This document shows, one piece after another, positions 44,214 to 53,879 of a stretch of DNA of 64,000 nt. The notes under the pieces were generated by a model. It was not told where the DNA came from and did no database searches. It saw nothing but the letters and a program-made list of their open reading frames with translations. A program made the position numbers and the translations under genes. How positions within the stretch are numbered: position 1 is the first letter of the stretch; each line of letters begins with the position of its first letter. The DNA is from Lentinus brumalis (lineage: Eukaryota; Basidiomycota; Agaricomycetes; Polyporales; Polyporaceae): contig MARA01000003.1 of NCBI GenBank assembly GCA_001792895.1, positions 1,984,001 through 2,048,000 on the forward strand, read 5' to 3'.

Positions 44214-45284
44214 TCATTCCCAAATTGAAAGCCTGACACCGCAGCGGGCCGCGGTGCGAGCGCTACCTCTTCGCCTCTTACTCCAGCTCTGAAGGGCGCC
44301 AACGTTGTCTGTTCTTGTCTCAGTCAAATTCTGTCTCGATTCAATGAACGTACTGACCTTCACTACCGGTGCCGTGTGGAGCCGGACGACCTCGATAGGA
44401 CAAAGCTGCACCTCCGTCTTCCGACCGTTCTTGCATCGCATCGATACAATCTCGACTGTTGCGGCCACGTCGACGAAGTCGCCACAGCGGATAGCCATGG
44501 GTGGAACGGGAGTGAGGTGGTCGCCGTTGGTGCGTATGGCAGTCCTGATCTTGTGGTCTACTCGCCACATGTGATTGATCTTGGCAGCCTTTGCGCCAGG
44601 ATCGTCCCGATACGCCAGATGCACGCCCGCAGTTGCGTCCGTCGCATCTACCTGTTGCTTTCTGTGAGTCAACATCGCCATTGTCAAAACCGCCAGACGA
44701 ACCTTCTTAAACACTCTACGGACGAGCTTGATGGCCCCCTTCCGTCCCATTTCCCCCACGAACGGATGGCCAAGTGCGCTCATAATCATTTCTTCTAGGT
44801 GTAGAACTCCTTCACGCTGCGGTTTGAATGCAGTGTCGCATCCCCCTCCGACGAGTGTGAGGTACTGCGTCGCCTTGGGAGCTTGCATCGCATCACTACA
44901 TAGAGTTAGTTGCCATTCCATGTTCGCTTAATCAATACTCACCCGTTCCAGTTACCCAGGGCTTTCAGGTTGACGTCGGAGACCACGCCTTGAAGTCTCA
45001 CCGTGAACGCAGTCGGTGTGCCTTCCGTGGCCAGATCGGCATGGGCCATGGTGATGTAAGTGTTCAATCCTACCCCTTCGGTGATGACTCGCTCGCAAAG
45101 CTCTTCGTACGCCACGGGTAGACTTCTCCACGGGGCAAGATGCTGTACGCTCTTGGAAGGGTGAATGGCCTCCCCCATGGGCGCAGGCCACTTGTCGCGG
45201 CACAAACCTGCGTCGTCTTTGCACGCTGTCAGCCACATGCTGTACAAGTAAACGTGCGCGGGACTTACCAGCAAAGAAAGCCAT
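44214..45284 (-). CDS. Helitron cargo: minus-strand protein of unknown function, distant relative of the two-module family
   Basis: Exon 1 (45284-45269) gives MAFFA and joins after one intron to GLCRDKWPAPMGEAIHPSK. Further exons carry TPTAFTVRLQGVVSDVNLKA, then DAMQAPKATQYLTLVGGGC, a basic helix (GRKGAIKLVRRVFKKVRLAV), and finally PPMAIRCGDFVDVAATVEIV followed by EVQLCPIEVVRLH. The GDFV and VQLC strands resemble module 2 of the six plus-strand paralogues, and AFTVRLQGVV resembles module 1. A 69 nt segment near the end may be an intron but is in frame either way. About 300 residues. TATAAG lies ~75 nt upstream. The function is not recognised. Confidence 0.58.
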
Positions 45285-46004
45285 CTGTCCGAAGTTACTG
45301 TGTGGATGAAGTTCGTTCGGTGTCGGTGCGTGCAAATCGCCGTAAACGCACACCCTTACTTATACCGTTCACTTTCTGCCAGGTCGGAACTGTACTCGGG
45401 AACGTCGTTCGCTCGGGTCGGACCTTGCGCGTACATCCATGCCCACCCTCGGCCTGCACGTCCTCATTCTCAACTGCCAGCGCCGCCTCGCCGACAGTGG
45501 ACCGCTCATTCCGCGGTCATTCCCGCGTCTATGACGTCCCGCTTTCCTCGCTATGTTTATTCATATCTTACGCACCATTCTCCCGCACGTCGATCTGTAT
45601 CCGGCGCCGTACTGGTCATCACCTCGCGACCTTCCCTTGCTGAGCCACACTGATATCTTGGCTTGTCCTTGTCCCATGTGATTCTCATGCATCATTTGAC
45701 TGAACATTTCGATCGAAACCTGCATCTGGTCCCGCGTTCCGCGCCCACGATCGCACTCGGATTAGCATCCGCTTCATCCCCTCCACCAGCATCCGCGTAC
45801 GCCGGCTGCTCACCCACAAGCCTTCCGCGAGTGTTTGGGCGAGCCGCCCTCATTGGCGGCCATTTCACATGCTCGCTCATCCTCCCATGTACGTCTCGCC
45901 AACCTGCGTGATATATGTCTTTGTCTGCTCGACTGGTATTCATCTATATAAATGCAGGGCTCGGTGCACGATTTACATCAGTTGCCTCGTATCCTGCTGA
46001 CGAC
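45285..46004. other. Intergenic between divergent cargo genes
   Basis: Holds the minus-strand TATAAG (45364-45359) and the plus-strand TATATAAA (45945-45952). Between them are short open frames with no domain. It is C-rich and has no recognised gene. Confidence 0.5.
45945..45952 (+). promoter_or_regulatory. TATA box, cargo family gene 2
   Basis: TATATAAA 53 nt before the start codon at 46005. It is the best TATA match in the element. Confidence 0.6.
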
Positions 46005-47277
46005 ATGACTACCACCAAACGCAAGAATCCTGTCCGCGGGTCCACCAACGCCGAGGCCGAGATGAAGCGCGCTCGCCTCGAGGATGAGTCGTCGCCGTCG
46101 GCGAGTGACGCTCAAGGTGCTGGCGAGCAGTACGTGTTGCCTCCACTACGTTACCAGTTGTGCTGATTTACGCTAGGACGCGGTCATCTACTCCTAGCGA
46201 CTGGGCTGGAAGTGGTGACGGCTTCGACACCCCCGACACCGAAGCCGACGTTGCCTCTTTCCCCGTCGAGTCCGCCGCTGGTGTGCCCGCCGTCACCGAG
46301 GTTGCTGAGGTAGCCCCGCTTCCGACGACCGACGTTACTCAAGACATGGCGCATGCTACCGACGTTGCTCCTCCGATGATTGGACCTGGCCTGCCCACTG
46401 ACGGGGCTGTGACCGCTCCGGTTGCCGTCGACCTTCCGGTTGAAGACCCTGCGCCGACGAACGCGCCGTCCGTGCATCACCCGGCGTTTGTCGGTTTGGC
46501 TTATGTGCCCTACGGCGACTTACAGTGCGTCCCTTTCATACTTCTGCTCTGTGTGGTCGGCCGTGCGTGTACTGATATCTCTAAGGCGAGCATCCGGTTT
46601 CGCACAGAAGGACGAATCTTCCACCAAACGTTACGCTCTTCGCAAGATTCCGGCCGACGCTAACTGGGGAACGACCCCTTCCACCGAACGCTTTCTGTGT
46701 GACAAGTCCGGTACTCCGCTGACTTGTTGGCTTTTGAGCACCGTTCACTCGAAGTGGTTCTACAACATGAACGGCGACCCTCAAAGCCGCGTCAATGTCG
46801 GTTTAAAGCTGCCTTTTGTGGGCGACTACGACGCTCTGCGCCAGCTGTACGCAAAGGGCCGCCCCAAGCGCGAGACCGTGCCCGAGGTGGTTTATGCTAG
46901 CCGCATGATGTCTCGCCAGCCCAAGGGCGAGGATGCTACAATTGTGCGTCGTCGTTTCACTCTATCACGATTGCCCTAATGTGTTGACCGGTGTCTAGAT
47001 CTTACCGTTCACCGCTCTGTACGACGCGCGCGAGCGGTTCCGATCCAAGAAGGACATGTCGACCATATCCGCCCAAGCTATCGGCAAGGGTGATTTGGTT
47101 CTTGTCGAAACCCTCGTGTCCCGCTGGAAGACCTCAAAGGATAAGAAGAACCGCAAGGGTTGGTCTCTGTGGGACATCGGCTTTGAGCTGCAAGCTATCT
47201 CTCACTTGTACGACGCGCCTGAAGGCTATGCGGATGACGAGGGGGTAGCAGTTGATGACGGCAACGATGATATGTAG
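46005..47277 (+). CDS. Helitron cargo family protein 2 (largest member)
   Basis: At least four exons and about 330 residues. The N-terminus (MTTTKRKNPVRGSTNAEAEM) has a basic nuclear-localisation-like stretch, then a long acidic, Pro/Val/Thr-rich linker. The third exon starts at QRASGFAQKDESSTKRYALR. Module 1 covers PLTCWLLSTVHSKWFYNMNG and SRVNVGLKLPFVGDYDALRQ. Module 2 begins ILPFTALYDARERFRSKKDM and carries AIGKGDLVLVETLVSRWKTS, then SLWDIGFELQAISHLYD. An acidic tail ends DDGNDDM. Basic, charged and acidic regions around two small beta modules resemble single-strand DNA-binding proteins in general build, but no specific family was recognised. Exons join in frame. Confidence 0.68.
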
Positions 47278-47521
47278 CGATAGCCTTGTATGCGCGGGCG
47301 GTCGAAATGTCAGCTATAGTAGAACGGATGTGTCGTCATCTATGCGTGCGAATTCAAGCGACCGGATACGTCACAATTCTGTTCGGAGTGCGGGATTTGC
47401 ATCCGCCTCAGCGCCTCGGTTGCGTCCATGCTCACTTCTATATCCGCCATTGCGCCTCTTGTGCGATACCTTATCTACGACATGGACACGCATCCTGCCT
47501 TTGTGCTCTCTCTGTTTACGC

Positions 47522-48262
47522 ATGGCGTCGCATCACCCCCTCGTACCTGCAACAGTCGATGTGAAGTCGCCTCCGCTACCTGTATATCTATCTGAGCGAC
47601 TCGAACTCCGGGCTAACGTTCCTGCGCGTGTTGACAGGTTCGTACTTCATCTAGATCATGGAATATGCTCACCCTATGTTAGACGTCTACACCGCATCGT
47701 CCGAGGTTCCACCATCACTCCGTTTGCTACACCGATATATGACTCTCTGCGCTTTGGGTATTGGGACCGGCCTGACCAATCCGCCACATGGTTCGCGAAC
47801 CGACGACCAGTGAAAGTATGCGTTCTTGCGGAGGTCGTACTCGCTGACGTGGTCCATGGGGACGACATGCTTCCGCGTGCATTCTTAGAGCTGCACTTGC
47901 TCCGGGAGACCGATCGGATCGCCCTCGGCGACCTCATGCGTCTCGCCTATCCGCCCCCTCCTCGCAATTTCGTCCCGCAAGCCGTCACGGCGACGTTGTC
48001 TATGTCCGCCATCCGATCCGTTTGTGTTACAACTCCTGTTGACACCCACATCCGCTCATGACGCCGTTAGATCCTTCCAACGACCTACGACGCGAGCACA
48101 CGGTTACGTCCTGCTGGGGTGATGCCTCGCATCGAGTTCACGGATTTGCAACCAGGCGACATCGTTCTCGCGGAGATGTACTGCACACGCAAAGTGTTCA
48201 TCGACGTGTGGTCTACCGACTTCACTCTGAACTGCGTAGCACGTCTCCTGTCAATCTCGTAG
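47522..48262 (+). CDS. Helitron cargo family protein 3
   Basis: Three exons. Exon 1 encodes MASHHPLVPATVDVKSPPLP and ends at VDR. Exon 2 gives RLHRIVRGSTITPFATPIYD, module 1 with RRPVKVCVLAEVVLADVV and the helix LLRETDRIALGDLMRLAYPP. After an intron in the linker comes ILPTTYDASTRLRPAGVMPR, then module 2 with LQPGDIVLAEMYCTRKVF and DFTLNCVARLLSIS at the end. All signature positions of the family are present: LPxTYDA, PGDIVLxE and the terminal hydrophobic strand. No clean TATA at -45 was found for this member; a weaker tatatcc lies further upstream. The exact splice of the linker intron is inferred. Confidence 0.63.
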
Positions 48263-48411
48263 AATCAACATGCCCGTGATCGTCTCCTTAGCGGGCACGT
48301 TTGCCATCCGCGCGATGAGACAACTCCGGCTTCGCATCGCGGTCAGCTTCCGCCCCGCCGCACGCCCGCCATGCTGCTCCCCCCTTGGGAAGGCGCCGCT
48401 GCGGCCGTGTC

Positions 48412-48417
48412 TATAAA
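48412..48417 (+). promoter_or_regulatory. TATA box, cargo family gene 4
   Basis: TATAAA 44 nt before the ATG at 48456, in gtgtctataaattc. Confidence 0.58.
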
Positions 48418-48455
48418 TTCTAATTGACTTTGTGGATTACTGCGCAGCCACCAGC

Positions 48456-49313
48456 ATGTCTTTCCCCGTCGATGCTCTCCAGTTGCAATCCGACATGCAA
48501 CGTCTTACAGTTCGCGACAATCCGACCGCAACCTCCGAAGATGTGACTATGGCCGAGGTCTCTACCACACTCTCCACCGCAGCGGGTGCGGGGTACGACG
48601 AGGACTTCGTAATCGGAGGGTGGCTCACTTATGCTGAGATCGAGTGAGTACTCATGCCACACTCGTGATGTTGCCTGACCAGTCTCATCTTCCAGTCGCC
48701 TCAGGAACGTGCTCGAGACCGGAACTATCACTCGTCTCGCGACCACTCTAGTTCATACTCCTCGCGATCTAGCGTGGGGTTTATCTTTCCCAAATACGTT
48801 ATGCAACCATCGTCGGCTTCCTGCCCGATTCAGCGTAGTTGGAACTATACTCTCTCTAGACACCGAACATCACAACCCGCCATCCGTTACGGTGGTTGTC
48901 GAGATGGACCTATTCCGCCAGAAAGATATCGACGCTATGCGGAACTTGCAACTGCACGCCAATCCGCCGTTGAGTAAGTAACTCGTTCATACGGCGAACT
49001 GTTCTAACGAACAACAGTCGATACGTCAACTACCTTGGTCGCTACTCGAACTTTCAACACGTATACCTCGGTACGTCTGTCTCCCCGAAGGGCCGGTCGT
49101 TGTGCTGATTGGTTATAGCGTCTCCCGCCTACCTATGAGGCGACCGGGGCGTTGCTTGCTCCCAGTTCCATGACAAGACTCGACTTCGATATGATCTCCG
49201 AAGGTGACATTGTGATGGTGGAGTGCGTTGCACACCGGCGAGTGCATGGGTCCTACTGGGCTGTCGAGCTCCGCATTGAGAGTGCTGCGATGTTGTTCAG
49301 GTCGCCGTACTGA
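48456..49313 (+). CDS. Helitron cargo family protein 4
   Basis: Four exons. Start MSFPVDALQLQSDMQRLTVR, then DFVIGGWLTYAEIE before intron 1. Module 1: RLRNVLETGTITRLATTLVH, WGLSFPNTLCN, ARFSVVGTILSLD, VVVEMDLFRQKDIDAMRNLQ and LHANPPL. A short exon (TSTTLVATRTFNTYTS) precedes module 2: RLPPTYEATGALLAPSSM, FDMISEGDIVMVECVAHRR and YWAVELRIESAAMLFRSPY. This member shows the family layout most clearly and is intact in frame. The pattern of strands separated by short loops, and a helix near the end of module 1, is compatible with tandem OB-like folds. No catalytic motif is evident. Confidence 0.68.
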
Positions 49314-49450
49314 TACTGATATCTGCCTATATCTGCCCAACCCGATGTATACCGTAACGCTCCTATGTCACGCGCTCCGCATCGATCTCCGTCCGATCTG
49401 CATGCTCCAAAAGCAATAAATGCTCTGCAAATCCAGCATGTGTCTCCCTC

Positions 49451-50321
49451 ATGGCTCACCCTCTGTCTCCTCGCGACTTCTGCGATCTCGTCAACGAGTT
49501 GGACGCTATGCGACTCGATATTCCTCTCTCTGTCACCACAACACTTCCTGACGACTCGGTGGGCCTTGCCACGGGTGCACGGAACGCTTGGTCGGATGGA
49601 AGCCCTCTCTTGCTTGACGACTCATGCCTAACCGCAAGTGAGACAACGTACGTGGCATCACATTACCACTACGCCCTCTAATGCTTCCTTGCCAGATGGC
49701 TGCGCAACGTCGCCTCGTGCGGCAGGATTGCGCAAACCGCTGTACCACTATACCGCTACCCTCGCAGCGCCGCGTGGGGTGACGTGTATTACCCGGACAT
49801 CTTGTGCGACGACGCCGCCCAACCCGTGCGCATGTGCGTAACTGGCAGCGTGATCGATATCAGCATCCGGCCAGTGAACGCTACCCACTCCACGCTCGAT
49901 CTCGAGCTCGATCTCCTTCGGTTGGTAGATATCGAGAGCATGTTGGACTTATTGCTCATGGCCAACCCGCCCGATCGTATGTGCTCCTGTTCTGCAATCG
50001 TACTGCGCTCAATTGCATGATCTACAGCAGTACTGCCAGGCACGCTACGCGCGGTGCGCGTCTTCCACAACAACAACCCTGTACGTCCGCGTCTATATTG
50101 TTCTACGTATGCTCATGGCTGGACAGTGCCTGCCGACCACCTATGACGCCCGGGCGGGCCTGATCAGACAAGATCTCATGCTCCTGCACGACTTCTTCTC
50201 GTTGGCTCCTGACGACATTGTCTTGGTCGAGATCGTGATGAGACGGGCGCGCCATGCGCATGGATGGGGGGTCTCCTTTCAGCTCGAGAACGTCGCGTTG
50301 TTACTGAGCGCCCCCATGTAG
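49451..50321 (+). CDS. Helitron cargo family protein 5
   Basis: Start MAHPLSPRDFCDLVNELDAM at 49451; an AT-rich TATA-like caataaat lies ~40 nt upstream. Module 1: WLRNVASCGRIAQTAVPLYR, WGDVYYPDILCDD, VRMCVTGSVIDISI, LDLELDLLRLVDIESMLDLL and LMANPPD. Module 2 follows after a short exon: CLPTTYDARAGLIRQDLM, FSLAPDDIVLVEIVMRRA and WGVSFQLENVALLLSAPM. Compared with member 4, all structural positions are kept while overall identity is modest, so these duplications are not recent. Three short introns are inferred from frame changes with GT-AG borders. Confidence 0.65.
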
Positions 50322-50553
50322 AACGGGTGACCATGTCGGCTATAATCGTGTATGGGACCGCTCCTGCATCCGGGGAAGGAGGGGGGGGGGGGTGGGGGCG
50401 ATCCAACTTCCGGCCGGAATGTCGGCTACAATTGCGGACATGACTGCTCCTGTGTCCGCGGAAATGGTGCGATCCAAATGCATGCCGCATTCCCGCCTGT
50501 ACCCGCCCCTGCCTGTTCCATTTTCACCCTCCCTGTATCCATTTATGCCCTAC
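50322..50553. repeat. Intergenic with two imperfect ~45 bp repeats and a G12 run
   Basis: Segments at about 50334-50380 and 50418-50466 share tgtcggcta(t/c)aat, gctcctg and tccg(g/c)gg. Between them lies a run of twelve G followed by tggggg (50381-50398). They may be decayed promoter duplicates; their function is unknown. Confidence 0.45.
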
Positions 50554-50559
50554 ATATAA
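50554..50559 (+). promoter_or_regulatory. TATA box, cargo family gene 6
   Basis: ATATAA within acatataagtat, 43 nt before the ATG at 50597. Confidence 0.5.
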
Positions 50560-50596
50560 GTATAGCCTGCCATCATATGCGTGCACAACACACGCC

Positions 50597-51456
50597 ATGC
50601 TATCTATGACCAACTTCGCTGCGCAGGGCAGGTCTTCGCCCTTGCGCATTCTCTCGGTCGCCGGAGCCGCGCCACTCGCCAGAGCCGCGCCACTCGCCAA
50701 CCTTGCGGACTTGCCTGTACCTGCCCGCATGCGCCGAGTTGCGATCGAGTACATGATGCTCGGTCCCGTATGGGTCACCATGCATGTCGCTGAGTGTGTA
50801 TCTCCCAACTTCATCTGTTACAACACTGATCCGTTTTAGGATTCTGTTATACAACCTCCATAAGATGCTTGCCAACCGCGTCGTACTACTCTGCGATCTA
50901 CCTGCTTCCATCAAGTGGCAGCGGCGCTCGGGTACCAGCTATTCACTCAACGGTAGTTGGTCGCGCAGGATCAAGTTGGGTCTAACCGGACTTATCGTAT
51001 CCGCCGAGTGTTCCACCCCTCGGGCCATCCATCGTTTCGAGGTTTGCATCCGCCTGTTCCGAGGCGAGGATGTCCTGAACCTGGCCCATGTCGAGGCTGC
51101 GATCCGGCTGCCAACCGGTGAGTTGCGCACTTTCGACGTGGACGGTTTCTGACGTATCCCAGACCCTCAATCGCTCATATCCGCAATTCTGTTTTCGGCG
51201 AATCCATCTGTGAGCAATTCGACTATCTTGTCTCGCAGAGCGCTGACTTCGACTATGCAAGCGGGAGCCTTTTGTTTTTGACGGCCGCGTGTATGGGCGC
51301 ACGCTGGAACGCATTCTGACGTTCGAAGATGTGATGTTCGGTGACCTCGTCGCGGCTGAAGTATTTCTCGTAGAGTTTATGTCTACCACGGGTCGGCGCG
51401 CACACTTTGAGCTTCATCAGTTGACGATCATTGGGCACGCTGAAGTTAGGGATTAG
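50597..51456 (+). CDS. Helitron cargo family protein 6 (most divergent)
   Basis: Start MLSMTNFAAQGRSSPLRILS, with an Ala/Leu/Pro-rich N-terminus. Module 1: RRVAIEYMMLGPVWVTMHVA, RIKLGLTGLIVSAECSTP, FEVCIRLFRGEDVLNLAHVE and AAIRLPTG. After an intron with donor gtgagttgcg, module 2 reads REPFVFDGRVYGRTLERILT, then FEDVMFGDLVAAEVFLVEFM and AHFELHQLTIIGHAEVRD. The GDxVxxE core and final strand are kept, while the LYDA motif has become VFDG. It is the last gene of the element; its stop lies 92 bp from the right flanking repeat. Exon borders near 51125-51240 are inferred. Confidence 0.6.
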
Positions 51457-52338
51457 TTTCCGATACCTTGAGCGTTATGATTATGGTTGATTACCGCTCC
51501 CGTAATTTAGTTCGAAGTGGAATCGGACATGGCGTGCGAAGCATCGCGAATATCGAGCTGGCAAGGCATGCGCTCGAGGAGGCTAGAGATAGACAAATGG
51601 AGCTCATACAGCTGAGGGAACGTTTACTTGGAAAGATGGTGGACGGCGTCATTTGACGGACTGCGCGTAGAGTAGTGGGACGGTGTTATGACTACGACAC
51701 TTGCGGCTATAACACACCTGTACTTGTACCACGGATTGCTGACAACTGTGTCGTGCACGTCAAGCGTGAATTGTCTACGAACCTGACTGCGAGCTCAAGG
51801 GGGTCCCAAGTAGCTGCGCGCCCGCGGAACTCAGCAACGACCACAAAACATTCCGATTCCACTGGAATCGGTTATCATCTCCTTGGATTTGGCTGAGGTC
51901 ACGTGGTTTTTGTATCACCCGGTTCTTACCGTCCAGTCACCCGTTCCTTTCCGGCCTCTGTCCTGCAGTCTGCCAGAGCTTCTAAACCAGTCCGTTTTGC
52001 GTCGTCGTTCAATCAATCCTACCAGCGGGGGAGGAGGTCTGACTTATTTACTGAGTACTTAGACAGGAACGGACAGCTTGATTAGACACGACCATTACTT
52101 ACACACATACAATGATTAGATCAACAATTGTACAAGCACAGCGCTAGTAAGTACACTGTACGCTGATGAGAAGCGACTAATACAGTATTATTACAAGACT
52201 AACAGGTGGAATCGGACCGGGCGTGCGTAGCAGCGCGCTCACCCCCAAGTAGTGCGAGCGGCGCCTATTTGAATACGGAAACGCGTCCGGTTCAGAGCAC
52301 TGCATTCAACGTGTTCCTCGTCCCCATCCACCACCACC
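51457..52338. other. Right border of the Helitron and ArfGAP promoter region
   Basis: From left to right: a 34 bp motif at 51516-51549 (gtggaatcggac, then ggcgtgcg and agca), the right HAUS1-like repeat (51549-51874), AT-rich sequence, and a second imperfect copy of the 34 bp motif at 52203-52237. No gene is seen apart from the duplicated exon fragment. Confidence 0.6.
51549..51874 (+). repeat. Right copy of the ~325 bp direct repeat (HAUS1-like last exon and 3' flank)
   Basis: Begins at aatatcgagc, exactly at the exon boundary of the HAUS1-like gene but without its intron acceptor, and ends in the perfect palindrome ccgattcca-c-tggaatcgg. It differs from the left copy by one base over ~310 nt. 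Sequence to its right leads to ArfGAP, so this copy adjoins the original downstream flank. Confidence 0.92.
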
Positions 52339-53739
52339 ATGTCTACAAAGCAAGACAAGGCAACGACAGAGCGTCACGCACGCACACTGCGCGAGATTTT
52401 GAAGAGACCAGAGAACAAGACGTGCGCCGACTGCAAGCGCAATGGTGCGTTTCCCTTCGTCTCATTTGTGTGGCTTTGACTGATCACACATGCAGACCCG
52501 CGATGGGCTTCGTGGAACCTGTTCGTGCTCTCAAACACCTTGGACCTGGGCTAAGCTAACGTTTTATGTGTCTAGCGGTGTCTTTCTGTGCATACGATGC
52601 TCGGGCATCCATCGTTCCATGGGCACCCACATCAGCAAGGTCAAGTCCGTCGATCTCGACGTCTGGACTCCCGAACAGATGGCTGTAAGTCACCTTCCAT
52701 CGGACCCCGCTACCCATCTCATATATTCTGGGTGTCTAGTCAGTACAGAAGTGGGGAAACAGGAGAGCGAACTTGTACTGGGAGGCGCATCTGAGAGCAG
52801 GACATGTCCCACCCGATCAGTACGTCCCCCCACATCCATCTCTCTGGCTACCCTCACACCCCAAACTCCCTACAGCAAGATGGACTCTTACATTCGTTCC
52901 AAATACGAGTCCCGCCGGTGGGCGCGCGAAGGCGCACCTCCAGAAGACCCTTCCATACTCGAGGCAGACGCCCCAGCCCCCGCTGCCGCCGCTCCTCCCA
53001 CGCAAGCTGCCCCCCTCGCACAAACACCCACCCCATCGCACGCCTCGCGCGCATCAGTCTCCTCCGTCAACGCCACCCGGACCACGCAGCCACACCAGCT
53101 CCTCTCCACCGCCGTCGCCGCGTCCCGCTCCCCCGCCGCAGCCATCGCTCCCCCACACGCCCAGCAGGCTCCGGTGCAGCAACAGCAACAGCAACAGCCT
53201 CAGTCCGCCGCCGTCGACCTCTTCTCGCTCGACTTCCACGCACCCACCAGCTCGACCCCGCAGCCTATCCAGCAAGAGCAGAAGAAGGACGTCACAGCAG
53301 AGATCATGTCGCTCTTCTCTGCCGCACCGCCCGCCGCTCCCGCCCAGCAGAATGCCTTTGGGGCGGCCGGCGCAGGCTTGTTCGGCGCAGCGCCTGCGCA
53401 GCCGCAGAACCAATTTGGCGGCCTTGGTGCGGCAGCTTCGCAAGCGAATCCATGGGGTGGGTTTGGCCAGCCTCAACAGCAACAGCAGGTACCGCAGCAG
53501 CAGACAAGCATGATCGGCAACGCGGGAGTAGGCGCGTGGGGCGCAAGTTCGGGGTGGAACGCTGCCCCGGCTGCCCCGCGCAGCCCAACATCTGGGGCGC
53601 TCCTGCGCCCGCGTCGCAGCAAAGCCTGTTTGCGACGAGCGATGTGTGGAGCACTCCCGCGTCCAACACCCCCACAACCGGGGCGGCAACGCAGAAGAAC
53701 AACGATGCGTTTGGAGATCTCTGGGGCGGCTTCAAGTAG
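52339..53739 (+). CDS. ArfGAP domain protein (Age2/SMAP-like), one apparent frameshift
   Basis: Five exons: 52339-52444, 52496-52520, 52576-52684, 52740-52839 and 52876-53739. The ArfGAP zinc finger is complete: CADCKRN, then [20 protein letters not shown] followed by HRSMGTHISKVKSVDLD, with the arginine finger in CSGIHRSMG. Next come KWGNRRANLYWEAHL and YIRSKYESRRW. The rest is Pro/Ala/Gln-rich with a polyQ run, FSLDFH and repeated GGFG/NPWGG-like motifs, ending NNDAFGDLWGGFK. It stimulates GTP hydrolysis on Arf in Golgi and endosome trafficking. The frame slips at CCCC 53574-53577; one more C restores AAPAQPNIWG through to the FGDLWGGFK end. Confidence 0.92.
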
Positions 53740-53879
53740 ACAACCACCGGGATAGACTGTGATATATTTCCTAGCACTACTTCTACACGCCGGATTGGAT
53801 GGTACAATAATACACTCTGCGCAGCCGTGGTACACTTGTAGTTGTACATCCTCTTTACCCTTCCACGGAATGTTCTGGA

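Larger units (their letters stand above)
32587..51548 (+). mobile_element. ~19 kb autonomous-type Helitron with accessory gene cargo
   Basis: The segment between the two HAUS1-like 3' repeats encodes a Rep/Pif1-helicase protein (diagnostic for Helitrons, rolling-circle transposons) and about nine further genes not seen in the flanks. Flanking genes outside (HAUS1-like and ArfGAP) are normal host genes. Canonical Helitron ends (5' TC, 3' hairpin and CTRR) could not be placed with certainty. Near the left border tcggtcagtcctctag follows a hairpin, and near the right border no CTRR abuts the repeat. Boundaries are therefore those of the unique segment. The >99% identity of the flanking repeats implies a recent event. 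Confidence 0.85.

Noticed and set aside
32587..51548. Interpretation as a giant captured-gene element of another class, or a provirus
   Set aside because: No tyrosine recombinase, integrase, polymerase or capsid-like gene seen; the Rep HUH motif plus Pif1 helicase identify a Helitron.
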